Shown here piece by piece: positions 17,144 through 25,221 of a stretch of 64,000 bases of DNA. Below the pieces are notes generated by a model that worked only from the letters and a program-made list of their open reading frames with translations, did no database searches and was not told the origin of the DNA. The position numbers and the translations under genes were made by a program. The first letter of the stretch is position 1, and each line of letters opens with the position of its first letter. The DNA comes from Anaerotruncus rubiinfantis (lineage in GTDB: Bacteria > Bacillota > Clostridia > Oscillospirales > Ruminococcaceae): NCBI RefSeq assembly GCF_900078395.1, contig NZ_FKLA01000009.1, positions 1,316,614-1,380,613 on the forward strand. The letters are read 5' to 3'.

Positions 17144-18262
17144 TTAATTCTGGTGCGTTGTTGCCCGCAGTCCTTCGTATCCCCTTGCATCCAGAAGCGC
17201 TTCCGCAACAGCGATTGCGACCGCCGCTTCAACCACCGGCACCGCCCGCACCACGACGCACGGGTCGTGCCGTCCATGGATGCTGACATTGCCCTGGGTA
17301 TGCGCGCGAAAATCCACCGTCTGCTGTTCCTGAGAGATCGAAGGAGTCGGTTTGAAGGCAACGCGCAGGATGACCGGCATGCCGGTCGAGATACCGCCCA
17401 GGATGCCGCCCGCGTTGTTCGTTTCGGCGGCGATTTTTCCATTTTTCAAGGCGAATGGATCGTTGTTTTCGGAACCGCGCAGGTCGCTTGCGGCAAAGCC
17501 CGCGCCGAATTCAAGCCCCTTGACCGCCGGGATGCCGAATACGATTGAGGCGACCGTGTTTTCAAGCCCGTCGAACATCGGCGAGCCGATCCCGGCCGAA
17601 AGGCCGGTCACCCCGCATTCGACAACGCCGCCCACCGAGTCCTGCGCCAGGCGCGCTTCTTCAATCGCTTGGGCCATCCGGTTCCCGGCGGCTTCGTCGA
17701 GGGTGGGAAAACTGCGGGACGCGGCGCAAAGGAGCGTTTCTTTGCCGAGCGAAACGGGATCGAACCGCCGGTCGTCAATTCCGGCGATGCGGCAGGCGTG
17801 CGCGCCCACCAGGATTCCCTCGCGCGCAAGCAGCTGCTTGGCCACGCCGCCCGCGAAACAGAGCGGCGCGGTCAGCCTGCCCGAGAAATGCCCGCCGCCG
17901 CGCACGTCGTTATATCCGGCGTAGCGCAGAAAACCGGTGTAGTCGGCGTGTCCCGGTCGTGCGACCGAGGCGAACTGCGTATAATCGGCGGAATGTTGAT
18001 CGCCGTTTAAGATGACGGCACACAGCGGCGTGCCGGTCGTCACCCCCTTATAAAAGCCGGACTGGATCTGCGGCGAATCGAGCTCCTTACGCGGGGTGCT
18101 CGCTTTGTTTTTGCCCGGCGCGCGGCGCTGCATGAAAGCGTTCAGCTCCTCCATGTCGAGCGTAAACCCGGCGGGAACCCCGTCAAGCACCACACCAATC
18201 GAACGGCCGTGGCTCTCGCCGAAGATCGATATTTTAAAGTTTTTTCCCCAACTGGACGACAT
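17144..18262 (-). CDS. aroC: Chorismate synthase
   Basis: Converts EPSP to chorismate using reduced FMN. The start at 18262 (MSSSWGKNFKISIFGESHG) has GGGAGGTGGA upstream. The 372-residue protein shows the family signatures GESHGRSIGVVLDGVPAG, GGHFSGRLTAPLCFAGGVAKQ, and a C-terminal RHDPCVVVRAVPVVEAA block with the conserved Arg-His-Asp. It is the last gene of tyrA-aroB-aroA-aroC and overlaps aroA by 29 bases. The next promoter, for the T-box leader, begins right after its stop, so transport and synthesis genes are adjacent but separately controlled. Confidence 0.95.
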   Translation of the reverse strand: MSSSWGKNFKISIFGESHGRSIGVVLDGVPAGFTLDMEELNAFMQRRAPGKNKASTPRKELDSPQIQSGFYKGVTTGTPLCAVILNGDQHSADYTQFASVARPGHADYTGFLRYAGYNDVRGGGHFSGRLTAPLCFAGGVAKQLLAREGILVGAHACRIAGIDDRRFDPVSLGKETLLCAASRSFPTLDEAAGNRMAQAIEEARLAQDSVGGVVECGVTGLSAGIGSPMFDGLENTVASIVFGIPAVKGLEFGAGFAASDLRGSENNDPFALKNGKIAAETNNAGGILGGISTGMPVILRVAFKPTPSISQEQQTVDFRAHTQGNVSIHGRHDPCVVVRAVPVVEAAVAIAVAEALLDARGYEGLRATTHQN

Positions 18263-19511
18263 CGCATCCACCTCCCAATTTTTGAAAGTCGTCAAAGAAG
18301 TCCGGATAGGATTTCGCAATTGCGCCCGCGTCTCGGATGATGACCGGCGCTTCGCAGCCGAGCGCCGCCACTGCCGCGCTCATGACAATACGATGATCGT
18401 TCATGCCGTCCACGATTCCGCCGTGAAGTTTTCCGCCGTGGATGACAAGCCGGTCGGGGAATTCCTCAACCGTCCCGCCAAGCCCACGCAGCAGCGCGGT
18501 GACTGACGCAAGCCGGTCGCTTTCCTTGATCCGCAGACGCGCGGCGTTATAAATTTCGGTTTTCCCTTCGGCGAAGGCGGCGGTCACCGCGAGGACCGGG
18601 ATAAGATCCGGGATCGGGCCCGCGTCGATCCGGATGCCGCGCAGCTTTGCGGCCTTGCACTGGATCGCGTGGGCATCGGCGGAAATGTCCGCGCCGAACC
18701 GTTTGAGAATTTCCACGATGGCGCGGTCGCCCTGTGTGGAAACGCTCGAAAGCCCGGTGAGCCGCACCTCGCCGCCGGCCGCACCCGCGCAGAGCCAGAA
18801 GGCCGCGTTCGACCAGTCGGCCTCGACTGCCCGGTCTCCGGGACGGTAATGCTGCCCGCCGGGGATTTTCCAACCGTTTTCGGTGGGTTCAACCGTGATC
18901 CCGGACACGCCGAGCGCCGCAAGGGTCATGTCCACATAGCCGGCGGACTGGAGCGGGGAGGTGAGGACGATCTCACTTGCTTCGTCAAGCAGCGGCAGCG
19001 CGAAGAGCAGGCCGCTCACAAACTGGCTGCTGACATCCCCGGGAAGTTCATAACGTCCCGGGGTGAGGCGCCCGCGCACAATAAACGGCATCTTTTCGCC
19101 GGAAAAGGAGATGCCGTGCGCTTTGAGCGCGCGCATCAGCGGGCCGAGCGGCCGTTCGGGCAGGCGCCCGCGTCCTGCGATCGTGGCAGTGAGACCGAGC
19201 GCGCAGGCGACCGGCAGCAGAAAACGCAGGGTTGAGCCGCTTTCGCGGCAGTCAAGCAGAACCATTTTGTCCTGGGGCCGGCATCCGCTCGTGATCTTTG
19301 CGCTGCTATCCGCTGTGAAGTCAATCTCTGTCCCCATTGAACGCAGTACGCCGGTGGTCGCTGCCATGTCTTCCGAGCTGGCGAGCGGCGCGACAACGCT
19401 GTTTCCGTCAGCGAGCGCGGCGCAGATGAGCGCGCGGTGCGCCGCCGATTTGGAGGGCGGCGCGGGCAGCTGCCCATGAAGCGCCCCGGGATAGACGCAA
19501 AAATCAGCCAT
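18234..19511 (-). CDS. aroA: 5-enolpyruvylshikimate-3-phosphate (EPSP) synthase
   Basis: Transfers enolpyruvyl from PEP to shikimate 3-phosphate. The ATG at 19511 overlaps the aroB stop by 8 bases. The 425-residue product has the N-terminal PPSKSAAHRALICAALADG block (substrate-binding Lys and Ser), and ESGSTLRFLLPVAC in place of the usual GNxGTxxR-type loop. Near the C-terminus it has RIKESDRLAS and MNDHRIVMSAAVAAL. The residue pattern in the PEP loop (SGSTLRF) is typical of class II-like enzymes of Gram-positive bacteria. It sits in the shikimate operon between aroB and aroC. Confidence 0.95.
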   Translation of the reverse strand: MADFCVYPGALHGQLPAPPSKSAAHRALICAALADGNSVVAPLASSEDMAATTGVLRSMGTEIDFTADSSAKITSGCRPQDKMVLLDCRESGSTLRFLLPVACALGLTATIAGRGRLPERPLGPLMRALKAHGISFSGEKMPFIVRGRLTPGRYELPGDVSSQFVSGLLFALPLLDEASEIVLTSPLQSAGYVDMTLAALGVSGITVEPTENGWKIPGGQHYRPGDRAVEADWSNAAFWLCAGAAGGEVRLTGLSSVSTQGDRAIVEILKRFGADISADAHAIQCKAAKLRGIRIDAGPIPDLIPVLAVTAAFAEGKTEIYNAARLRIKESDRLASVTALLRGLGGTVEEFPDRLVIHGGKLHGGIVDGMNDHRIVMSAAVAALGCEAPVIIRDAGAIAKSYPDFFDDFQKLGGGCDVVQLGKKL

Positions 19512-20592
19512 GGAGATCACCTCGCATGAAGGCTTCGAGCTTTTCCACCGGTACCGGGTGCAGCGCCGCTTTGCCGATCCGGTCAAGGGTGATCAGCGTG
19601 ATTTTGTTTCCGGCGCGTTTTTTGTCGCCGCGCGCGTGCCCGCAAAGCGTTTCAACCGGGTAGGGGTTGGCGGTCGGGAGCCCGTAAATTTTGCAGCACC
19701 GGGCGAGTTTGTCCGCAGTTCCCGGCGGGGTGATCCCGGCTTTCTCGCAAACTTGGGCGATCAGAACCATGCCGATGGCCACGCCCTGTCCGTGAGTGAT
19801 GGTAAAGTGGGATTCCTTTTCAATGGCGTGGCCGAAAGTGTGGCCGAAATTTAAAATCTGACGCAGGCCCTTGTCCCGTTCGTCGCTCTCAACGACATCG
19901 CGTTTGAGTGTGACGCAGCGCGCGACGATCTCCGCAATCCGCTTGTCAATTTCGCCGTGTTCAAGCAGCGCGAAAAGATCCCCGTCGAGGATGGCCCCGT
20001 ATTTGACAACTTCGGCCATGCCGTCTGAAAAGATCTCTTCAGGCAAAAAGGAAAGCATGGCGGTGTCGCAGACGACAAGCGCCGGCTGCCAGAAAGCGCC
20101 GACGAGATTTTTGCCTTCGGGGATATCCACGCCGGTTTTGCCGCCGACCGAGGAATCGACCATTGCGAGCAGGGTGGTGGGCACCTGGACAAAATCGATC
20201 CCGCGCAGCCAGGAGGCTGCCGCGAATCCCGCGAGGTCGCCGACCACGCCTCCGCCGACCGCGATGACCACATCTGTGCGGGTGATGCCGTTTTCGGAAA
20301 GAAAGCGGTAAACCTGCCGCACCGTATCCAGATTTTTGGATGGTTCGCCATTCGGGAATATGAACTTGCAGGTTTCGTAACCCGCCGCCTGAAGTCCCGC
20401 TTCGAGCGCTGGAACAGGCCCCAGGGCTTCGCCAGGATGTCCAAGGCCGTTCACGCGGTCGTCGGTGATGACCGCGAGCTTTGGACGGCGCTGCCCGTAA
20501 ACCTCTGCGAAGAGCTCCGGAAAGCGGGAAAGCAGCCCATGCCCGATATGGATTTGATACGGTCTGCCGGTTTTAACATCAATCGTTTTCAT
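19504..20592 (-). CDS. aroB: 3-dehydroquinate synthase
   Basis: Cyclises DAHP to 3-dehydroquinate with NAD and a divalent metal. The start at 20592 (MKTIDVKTGRPYQIHIGHG) is chosen because the longer frame is a shadow of tyrA. The 362-residue protein shows FIFPNGEPSKNLDTV, AVGGGVVGDLAGFAAA, RGIDFVQVPTTLLAMVDSSV, GKTGVDIPEGKNLVGAFWQP and the metal-ligand region LNFGHTFGHAIEKES. It overlaps the end of tyrA by 14 bases and the start of aroA by 8, so the operon is translationally coupled throughout. Confidence 0.95.
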   Translation of the reverse strand: MKTIDVKTGRPYQIHIGHGLLSRFPELFAEVYGQRRPKLAVITDDRVNGLGHPGEALGPVPALEAGLQAAGYETCKFIFPNGEPSKNLDTVRQVYRFLSENGITRTDVVIAVGGGVVGDLAGFAAASWLRGIDFVQVPTTLLAMVDSSVGGKTGVDIPEGKNLVGAFWQPALVVCDTAMLSFLPEEIFSDGMAEVVKYGAILDGDLFALLEHGEIDKRIAEIVARCVTLKRDVVESDERDKGLRQILNFGHTFGHAIEKESHFTITHGQGVAIGMVLIAQVCEKAGITPPGTADKLARCCKIYGLPTANPYPVETLCGHARGDKKRAGNKITLITLDRIGKAALHPVPVEKLEAFMRGDLHG

Positions 20593-21448
20593 GGTCGAGC
20601 GCCTCCTTGATCCTTCTGCCATGGTCGAGCAGTTTGTAAAGCCGTTCGGAATCGCCTTCGGCAATCGCGTCACGGTATTCGTGGATGTGTGTGATGAGCG
20701 TGTCAATCTCCTCGAGCAGCGCACCGCTGTTTTCAAGGAAGAGCTCGGTCCACATCTGGGGATTGAGCTTCGCGACGCGGGTCAGATCCTTGTAGCTGCC
20801 TGCGGAAAAGCCGTCGTGCCGCTGCGCGCGCGGGCTTTTGATATAGGCGCTTGAAACCACATGCGCCAACTGTGAGGTAAAAGCGATCATCGCGTCGTGC
20901 GCTTCGGGGGTGGTGCGGTTGATTGTTCCAAAGCCGATATCTGCAAATAGCCCGGTGAGCAGATCAAGCGCTTCCTCGGGCGTATCGCCGTCCGGCGTAA
21001 CGATCATGCTCGCGCCGCGAAAAAGCTGCGCGTCCGCGCCGCAGAATCCCCAACATTCCTTTCCGGCCATCGGATGGCCGCCGATATAGGTAATTTGATG
21101 TTCGGCGCAAAGACTGGCGAGGCTTTTGACGACATATCCTTTGATGCCGCACAGATCCATCAGGATACTGCCGGGACGGAAGGTTCCGATGTGCTTTTTT
21201 ACAAAGTCGACCGTCTGCTGCGGATAGAGTGCGATAAAGACAAGATCGCACATGGAAAAATCAAAGTCCTTGACCATATGGTCGATCGCATTGCAGCCGG
21301 CCGCGTCATTCAACACGGCTGCGTCCTTATCGCATCCATAAACAATATGAGGGGTGCAGCGTTTGAACGCCTTTGCCATCGAGCCGCCGATCAGCCCAAG
21401 CCCAACCACGCCGATTTTCAGGACGGGTTCTTTTTCGATTCCGAACAT
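20579..21448 (-). CDS. tyrA: Prephenate dehydrogenase
   Basis: Oxidatively decarboxylates prephenate to 4-hydroxyphenylpyruvate, the tyrosine branch. The start at 21448 (MFGIEKEPVL) lies 9 bases after GGAGG; the slightly longer ATG frame has no site. The 289-residue product has an NAD fold (GVVGLGLIGGSMAKAF, about residues 13-28), GGHPMAGKECWGF with the active-site His, and the helical dimer domain (FTSQLAHVVSSAYI). No ACT domain follows, so feedback by tyrosine is not evident. It heads tyrA-aroB-aroA-aroC; a TATAAT-like -10 lies at 21482-21487 on the minus strand. Confidence 0.92.
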   Translation of the reverse strand: MFGIEKEPVLKIGVVGLGLIGGSMAKAFKRCTPHIVYGCDKDAAVLNDAAGCNAIDHMVKDFDFSMCDLVFIALYPQQTVDFVKKHIGTFRPGSILMDLCGIKGYVVKSLASLCAEHQITYIGGHPMAGKECWGFCGADAQLFRGASMIVTPDGDTPEEALDLLTGLFADIGFGTINRTTPEAHDAMIAFTSQLAHVVSSAYIKSPRAQRHDGFSAGSYKDLTRVAKLNPQMWTELFLENSGALLEEIDTLITHIHEYRDAIAEGDSERLYKLLDHGRRIKEALDHEND

Positions 21449-21554
21449 GCGTAACGCCTCCAAAGATCAATTAACAGATGTATTATATCAAAAGCGCAAC
21501 AAAAATCATAGGGCAGATTTGGCGAATGCGACGGGGAATGATCGGGAAAAACTG

Positions 21555-21583
21555 TTGCATATTCTGATTGAATGGGGTAAAAT
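21555..21583 (+). promoter_or_regulatory. Probable sigma-A promoter of trxB
   Basis: TTGCAT (21555-21560) and TAAAAT (21578-21583) are spaced by 17 bases, about 40 bases upstream of the trxB start. Confidence 0.6.
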
Positions 21584-21622
21584 AAGAAAAAGACTGTTTT
21601 TGTATAGTTGGGAGACGTGATT

Positions 21623-22552
21623 ATGGCTGCTTATGACGTGATTATCATCGGCGCGGGTCCGGCAGGACTCACCGCGGCGATCTATGTCCAGCGCGCGGGC
21701 TACCGTTCATTGGTGCTCGAGGAATATGTATATGGCGGGCAGATGGCCAATACTCCCGAGGTGGAGAATTATCCGGCTGTGGGTAAGATCAGCGGTGCGG
21801 AGCTTGGGATGAACCTCTATAACCAGGCGGTCGAACACGGCGCCAAGATCGAATTCGATGGAGTAAACGCGGTGGAACTGGCCGGGATGGAAAAATCGGT
21901 CGATACCCAATCGGGCAAACATTACACTGCCAAAGCGGTCATTATTGCCAACGGTGCGAAACGCCGCAAACTTGAAATCCCCGGGGAGGAAGAATATGCG
22001 GGGCGCGGCGTTTCTTATTGCGCAACCTGTGACGGCGGCTTCTATAAAGGAAAAATTACCGTCGTGATCGGCGGCGGCAACACCGCCGTGGAGGACGCGC
22101 TCTACCTTTCAAACGTCTGTGAGAAGGTTTACCTGATCCACCGGCGAGATGCGTTCCGTGCTTCCAAGGTGCTTTCCGATAGCCTTTATAAGCGGGAAAA
22201 TATCGAACTGGTGCTCAGTGCGGTACCACTGGAGATCCTGCCCGAGGAGGATGGGAAAAAGGTCGGTGCAATCACGGTGAAGGATGTAAATACCGGGGAA
22301 GAACGGAGAATTGCTGCCGACGGCGTGTTTGTAGCGGTCGGTTTGGTACCGGATAACGAGGTGTTTGCCGGCCAGATCACACTCGATAAAACCGGCTATA
22401 TCGTTGCAAATGAAGACACCCGTACCAATCTGCCTGGCGTCTTTGCGGCGGGCGATACCCGTACAAAATCCCTGCGTCAGATCGTGACGGCGGCCGGGGA
22501 CGGTGCGGTCGCGGCGTTCGAGGCGGGTAATTATATTGCGTCGCTCGTCTAA
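21623..22552 (+). CDS. trxB: Thioredoxin-disulfide reductase
   Basis: NADPH- and FAD-dependent flavoenzyme that reduces thioredoxin. The ATG at 21623 follows GGGAGACG; the in-frame TTG fifteen bases earlier is unlikely. The 309-residue protein has the FAD-binding GAGPAGLTAAIY (about residues 10-21), the redox pair CATC (about 132-135), the NADPH loop GGGNTAVEDALYLS, and the C-terminal GVFAAGDTR FAD motif. Length and motif order are standard for low-molecular-weight TrxB. A thioredoxin gene exists at 51986. It stands alone with its own promoter and terminator. Confidence 0.95.
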   Translation: MAAYDVIIIGAGPAGLTAAIYVQRAGYRSLVLEEYVYGGQMANTPEVENYPAVGKISGAELGMNLYNQAVEHGAKIEFDGVNAVELAGMEKSVDTQSGKHYTAKAVIIANGAKRRKLEIPGEEEYAGRGVSYCATCDGGFYKGKITVVIGGGNTAVEDALYLSNVCEKVYLIHRRDAFRASKVLSDSLYKRENIELVLSAVPLEILPEEDGKKVGAITVKDVNTGEERRIAADGVFVAVGLVPDNEVFAGQITLDKTGYIVANEDTRTNLPGVFAAGDTRTKSLRQIVTAAGDGAVAAFEAGNYIASLV

Positions 22553-22557
22553 AAGAG

Positions 22558-22596
22558 AACAAAAGAAGGATGCACGCTGTGCATCCTTCTTTTGTT
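22558..22596 (+). terminator. Intrinsic terminator of trxB
   Basis: AACAAAAGAAGGATGCAC and GTGCATCCTTCTTTTGTT pair around a 3-base loop (GCT), with the T-rich arm downstream. The left boundary of the long direct repeat lies immediately after it. Confidence 0.85.
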
Positions 22597-22599
22597 GTG

Positions 22600-23167
22600 C
22601 CGTCTGAATGGGAGCATCCGCGCATATAGATACCATGAGGTGATCGTATGTACAGGGTATATTCGCGAAGGGCAGTCCTTCCGGCGGTGGGGTGCATTCT
22701 GCTGGGGGTTCTGCTGCTGTTCGGTGTGGCGGGCCGTGCGATGCACACCTCCGCCGCGAAACGGGAATTGCCGGTTTATTCAGTGGATACCGAGGAAAAA
22801 GTCGCGGCGCTGGGGATCAACTGTGCCTGGGACGACAGCGACATCGACAAGCTGATCGGGTTACTTGACGAACGCAAAATCAAGGCGACCTTTTTCCTGG
22901 TGGGCGACTGGTGCAAAAAATATCCGGAAGCAGCCAAAAACTGTCCGCGGCCGGGCATGAGCTTGGAAGCCATTCCAATACCCATCCCGATATGACGAAG
23001 CTTGGCCGGGAGGAGATCGTAAAGGAGCTTGACGATTCAAAACGGATCATTGAGGAAACGACCGGACAGAAGCTGCATCTCTTCCGGGCTCCGTCCGGTG
23101 CATATAACGATATGGTGATCTCGACTGCGCGTGCCCTTGGCTGGGAGGCTATTCAATGGTCCAACGA
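22600..23167 (+). repeat. Left copy of a ~568-bp direct repeat (truncated deacetylase gene)
   Basis: This segment is nearly identical to 32444-33012. By eye I find three substitutions (22812, 22833, 22932) and one missing A in an A-run near 22936-22940. Identity starts at CCGTCTGAATGGGAGC and ends abruptly after GGTCCAACGA. The two copies flank a 9.3-kb island, which implies duplication during integration or a homologous-recombination event. Confidence 0.92.
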
Positions 23168-23187
23168 ATTACTCTATAGGGTTTGAG
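22648..23187 (+). pseudogene. Broken polysaccharide deacetylase (copy of 32492-33247)
   Basis: The first 95 or so residues match the intact deacetylase, including the signal anchor and KIKATFFLVGDWC. Loss of one A in a homopolymer near 22936-22940 shifts the frame and leads to a stop at 22993-22995. The original frame continues as LSAAGHELGSHSNTHPDMTK but is cut at 23167, where foreign sequence begins and adds only LLYRV before a stop. The catalytic C-terminal third is missing. The frameshift and the truncation each inactivate it, so it is a relic left by insertion of the island. Confidence 0.9.
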
Positions 23188-23269
23188 TAACAAAAAAGGC
23201 ATAAGGGTGATACCACAATTTAAAACGTAAAAAATAGGGGTAGCAGAATAAGTTCTGCTTGACAAAGAG

Positions 23270-23940
23270 AACCACCGGCATAGCCGGTGGGATCGAAAAA
23301 GCGATAGCGTTGATTAAGGCAAAAAAGACCTCCTTTGGTAGAATGGATGCGGGTTTCGCCAGCCGCACAATCAACCAAAGGAGGTCAAGTCCAAATGGAC
23401 GAACAAAGCTTGGCACACACAAAGTGGGTGTGCAAGTATCACATAGTCTTACCCCCTAAGTATCGGAGAAGATCATCTATCGAGAACTAAGAAAAGGATA
23501 TACAGCAAATAATACGAGACCTGTGCAAACGGAAAAGAATAGAAATTATAGAAGGGCGTATGATGCCCGACCACATCCACATGCTGCTATCCATTCCATC
23601 AAAGCAAAGCGTAAGAGAATTCATGGGATATCTCAAGGGAAAAAGTACGTTGATGATTTTCGAGAGATACGCAAATATGAAGCACAAGTAGGGGCGTAGA
23701 TGCTTTTGGGCGGAAGGGCACTGTGTGAGTACGGTTGGAGCAAACAAAGCAGCCATCGCAAAATACGTCCGGGAACAGGGAACGGAAGACCAGATAGCAG
23801 ATCAGTTAAGTTTCAAGGAGTACGAAGACCCTTTAAAAAATATCGAAGAATAGAAAAGCAACGCCAGTGTACGGCTGACGTTGCTTATGACGCGCCGTTC
23901 GGTGCTGTTGGTATCATCATGCCCTTATAGGGCTGTTATT
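23270..23940 (+). mobile_element. IS200/IS605-type insertion sequence relic
   Basis: A degenerate TnpA frame (23395-23853) is flanked by hairpins typical of this family: CCACCGGC-ATA-GCCGGTGG at about 23272-23290 on the left, and AGCAACGCCAG...CTGACGTTGCT at about 23857-23886 plus GCCCTTATAGGGC on the right. A 13-bp stem (23327-23339 with 23374-23386) locks the ribosome site AAAGGAGG. No tnpB partner is present. The exact ends cannot be set without a relative for comparison. Confidence 0.75.
23395..23853 (+). pseudogene. tnpA: IS200-type transposase TnpA, frameshifted and with an internal stop
   Basis: Translation in shifting frames gives MDEQSLAHTKWVCKYHIV, then IEIIEGRMMPDHIHMLLSI with the HUH histidines HIH, then VREFMGYLKGKSTLMIFERY, and KAAIAKYVREQGTEDQIADQ near the end. 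Compared with a normal Y1 transposase there is a lost A near 23470, a second shift just after (AAAAGGATATA), and a TAG after MKHK at about 23690. The catalytic Tyr (YVREQ) is still encoded. The element cannot make an intact transposase. Confidence 0.85.
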
Positions 23941-23963
23941 CATGCCACGTCTTTTGGATGTGA

Positions 23964-24896
23964 TCATGACTCAGTATTGCTTAAGTGCAATCTTTTAATA
24001 ATTTCCGCCAGTTCCACGGCGTATGATTTGAGATGCGCGGTTTTGGATTTTTTCCAAGCAACCACAAGCGGTTTTGTGATACCGCCCAGCGTATACGTTT
24101 TTAAAGTGGAGTCCTCAATTGTTGAACTGTAGGTTAAAAAGCAGCTCTTTTCCGTATCAAGATAGCGCCGCAAGGCAAAAAAGTCGGCGTCTTTGCTCTC
24201 CCAACGGATATTAACCACTTGCTTTTGGAACAGTTCCTGACTTTCGTTTTGTATTTTCGTATTGCGCTGATAGGATGGATAATAACAGGTGCAGCCATCC
24301 AAGTCCGAAAATTGCAGAACTTTTTTATGCGACAACAGAGAATCCCTCCGCACGATACAGTGAAGGGGCAGGGGGCATATGATAAGACTTTGAATGTTGG
24401 GGTTGTCACACAAGCCCCCTACGTCGATCACAATGCACAAATCAATTTCCCCGCACAATATCTTCTCTATGGAATCTACCCATCTCACAATCACCGGATT
24501 GGTTATTGTTTCCGGAAATTGTGCCTTAAAGTCCCGTAGCCATGACAGGATGTCTCCAGGCTCCTGACCTTCGGTGAAGCCAATGCGCAATGCATCGATT
24601 TTATCAGTATTGCAATAGGGACGTAGCTCTACCAAAGACGAATTAAAATCTTCCAGCATCTTTCTGCATCGAGCTAAAAATAACTGCCCCACCCCCGTCA
24701 GAATCAGACGATGGTTTTCACGGGTAAACAAAGTAACATCAAGTGAATTCTCCAATTGGGAGATTTTTTGACTGACCTGCGGTTGAGATATATGCAAGGC
24801 TTCAGCGGCTTTTAATGTAGTGCCCAATTCCACCACGGTTACAAAGCACTCAAAATGTATCAGTGTGAGGCTGCTTACTTTAGGATCCAACCACAT
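23964..24896 (-). CDS. LysR-family transcriptional regulator
   Basis: The 310-residue product begins with a classical LysR winged HTH (FVTVVELGTTLKAAEALHISQPQVSQKISQLE, given here as two parts: FVTVVELGTTLKAAEAL then HISQPQVSQKISQLE, about residues 18-50). A substrate-binding domain follows (about 95-300). It is transcribed away from the opine dehydrogenase gene, the usual arrangement for a LysR protein controlling its divergent neighbour. The effector is unknown but is likely the imported compound or a breakdown product. The 325-base gap between the two genes holds a perfect inverted repeat at 25132-25157 that could be its operator. Confidence 0.88.
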   Translation of the reverse strand: MWLDPKVSSLTLIHFECFVTVVELGTTLKAAEALHISQPQVSQKISQLENSLDVTLFTRENHRLILTGVGQLFLARCRKMLEDFNSSLVELRPYCNTDKIDALRIGFTEGQEPGDILSWLRDFKAQFPETITNPVIVRWVDSIEKILCGEIDLCIVIDVGGLCDNPNIQSLIICPLPLHCIVRRDSLLSHKKVLQFSDLDGCTCYYPSYQRNTKIQNESQELFQKQVVNIRWESKDADFFALRRYLDTEKSCFLTYSSTIEDSTLKTYTLGGITKPLVVAWKKSKTAHLKSYAVELAEIIKRLHLSNTES

Positions 24897-25131
24897 ATAA
24901 CGAACCTCCCAATATTGTTTCTTTAATAAAATTATATGCGATACCGTTGATTAGTTCAATTAAAAAGTTGGATTTATGCGAATACGTCCAAGCAACCGGA
25001 AAGCGGCGGGCCGATTGCACGGAATCGGAAAACTGCCCGCAAAAACTACAATCACCAATATTTATTATAAGATATCTGGATAATCTATATAAAATTTACA
25101 AGTTTTACTTTGGCGAACGGGCATAGTATAT

Positions 25132-25209
25132 TTTTATTGTACAGTAGTACAATAAAACATTGCGAAAGCCGATGGTTTTATCCCGCTTTCGCCTTTCGCA
25201 GAAAAAGGA
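25132..25209 (+). promoter_or_regulatory. Leader with inverted repeat and TGCGAAAG hairpin upstream of opine dehydrogenase gene
   Basis: TTTTATTGTAC-AGTA-GTACAATAAAA is a perfect 11-bp inverted repeat (25132-25157). It is followed by ACATTGCGAAAGCC and, 15 bases on, GCTTTCGCCTTTCGCAG, which can pair with TGCGAAAG in two alternative registers. The same order of elements occurs before the desulfidase-like gene at 30551-30612. The rest of the 24897-25131 gap shows no gene. It may be an operator, a structured RNA, or both. Confidence 0.6.
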
Positions 25210-25221
25210 ATGATGATCATC

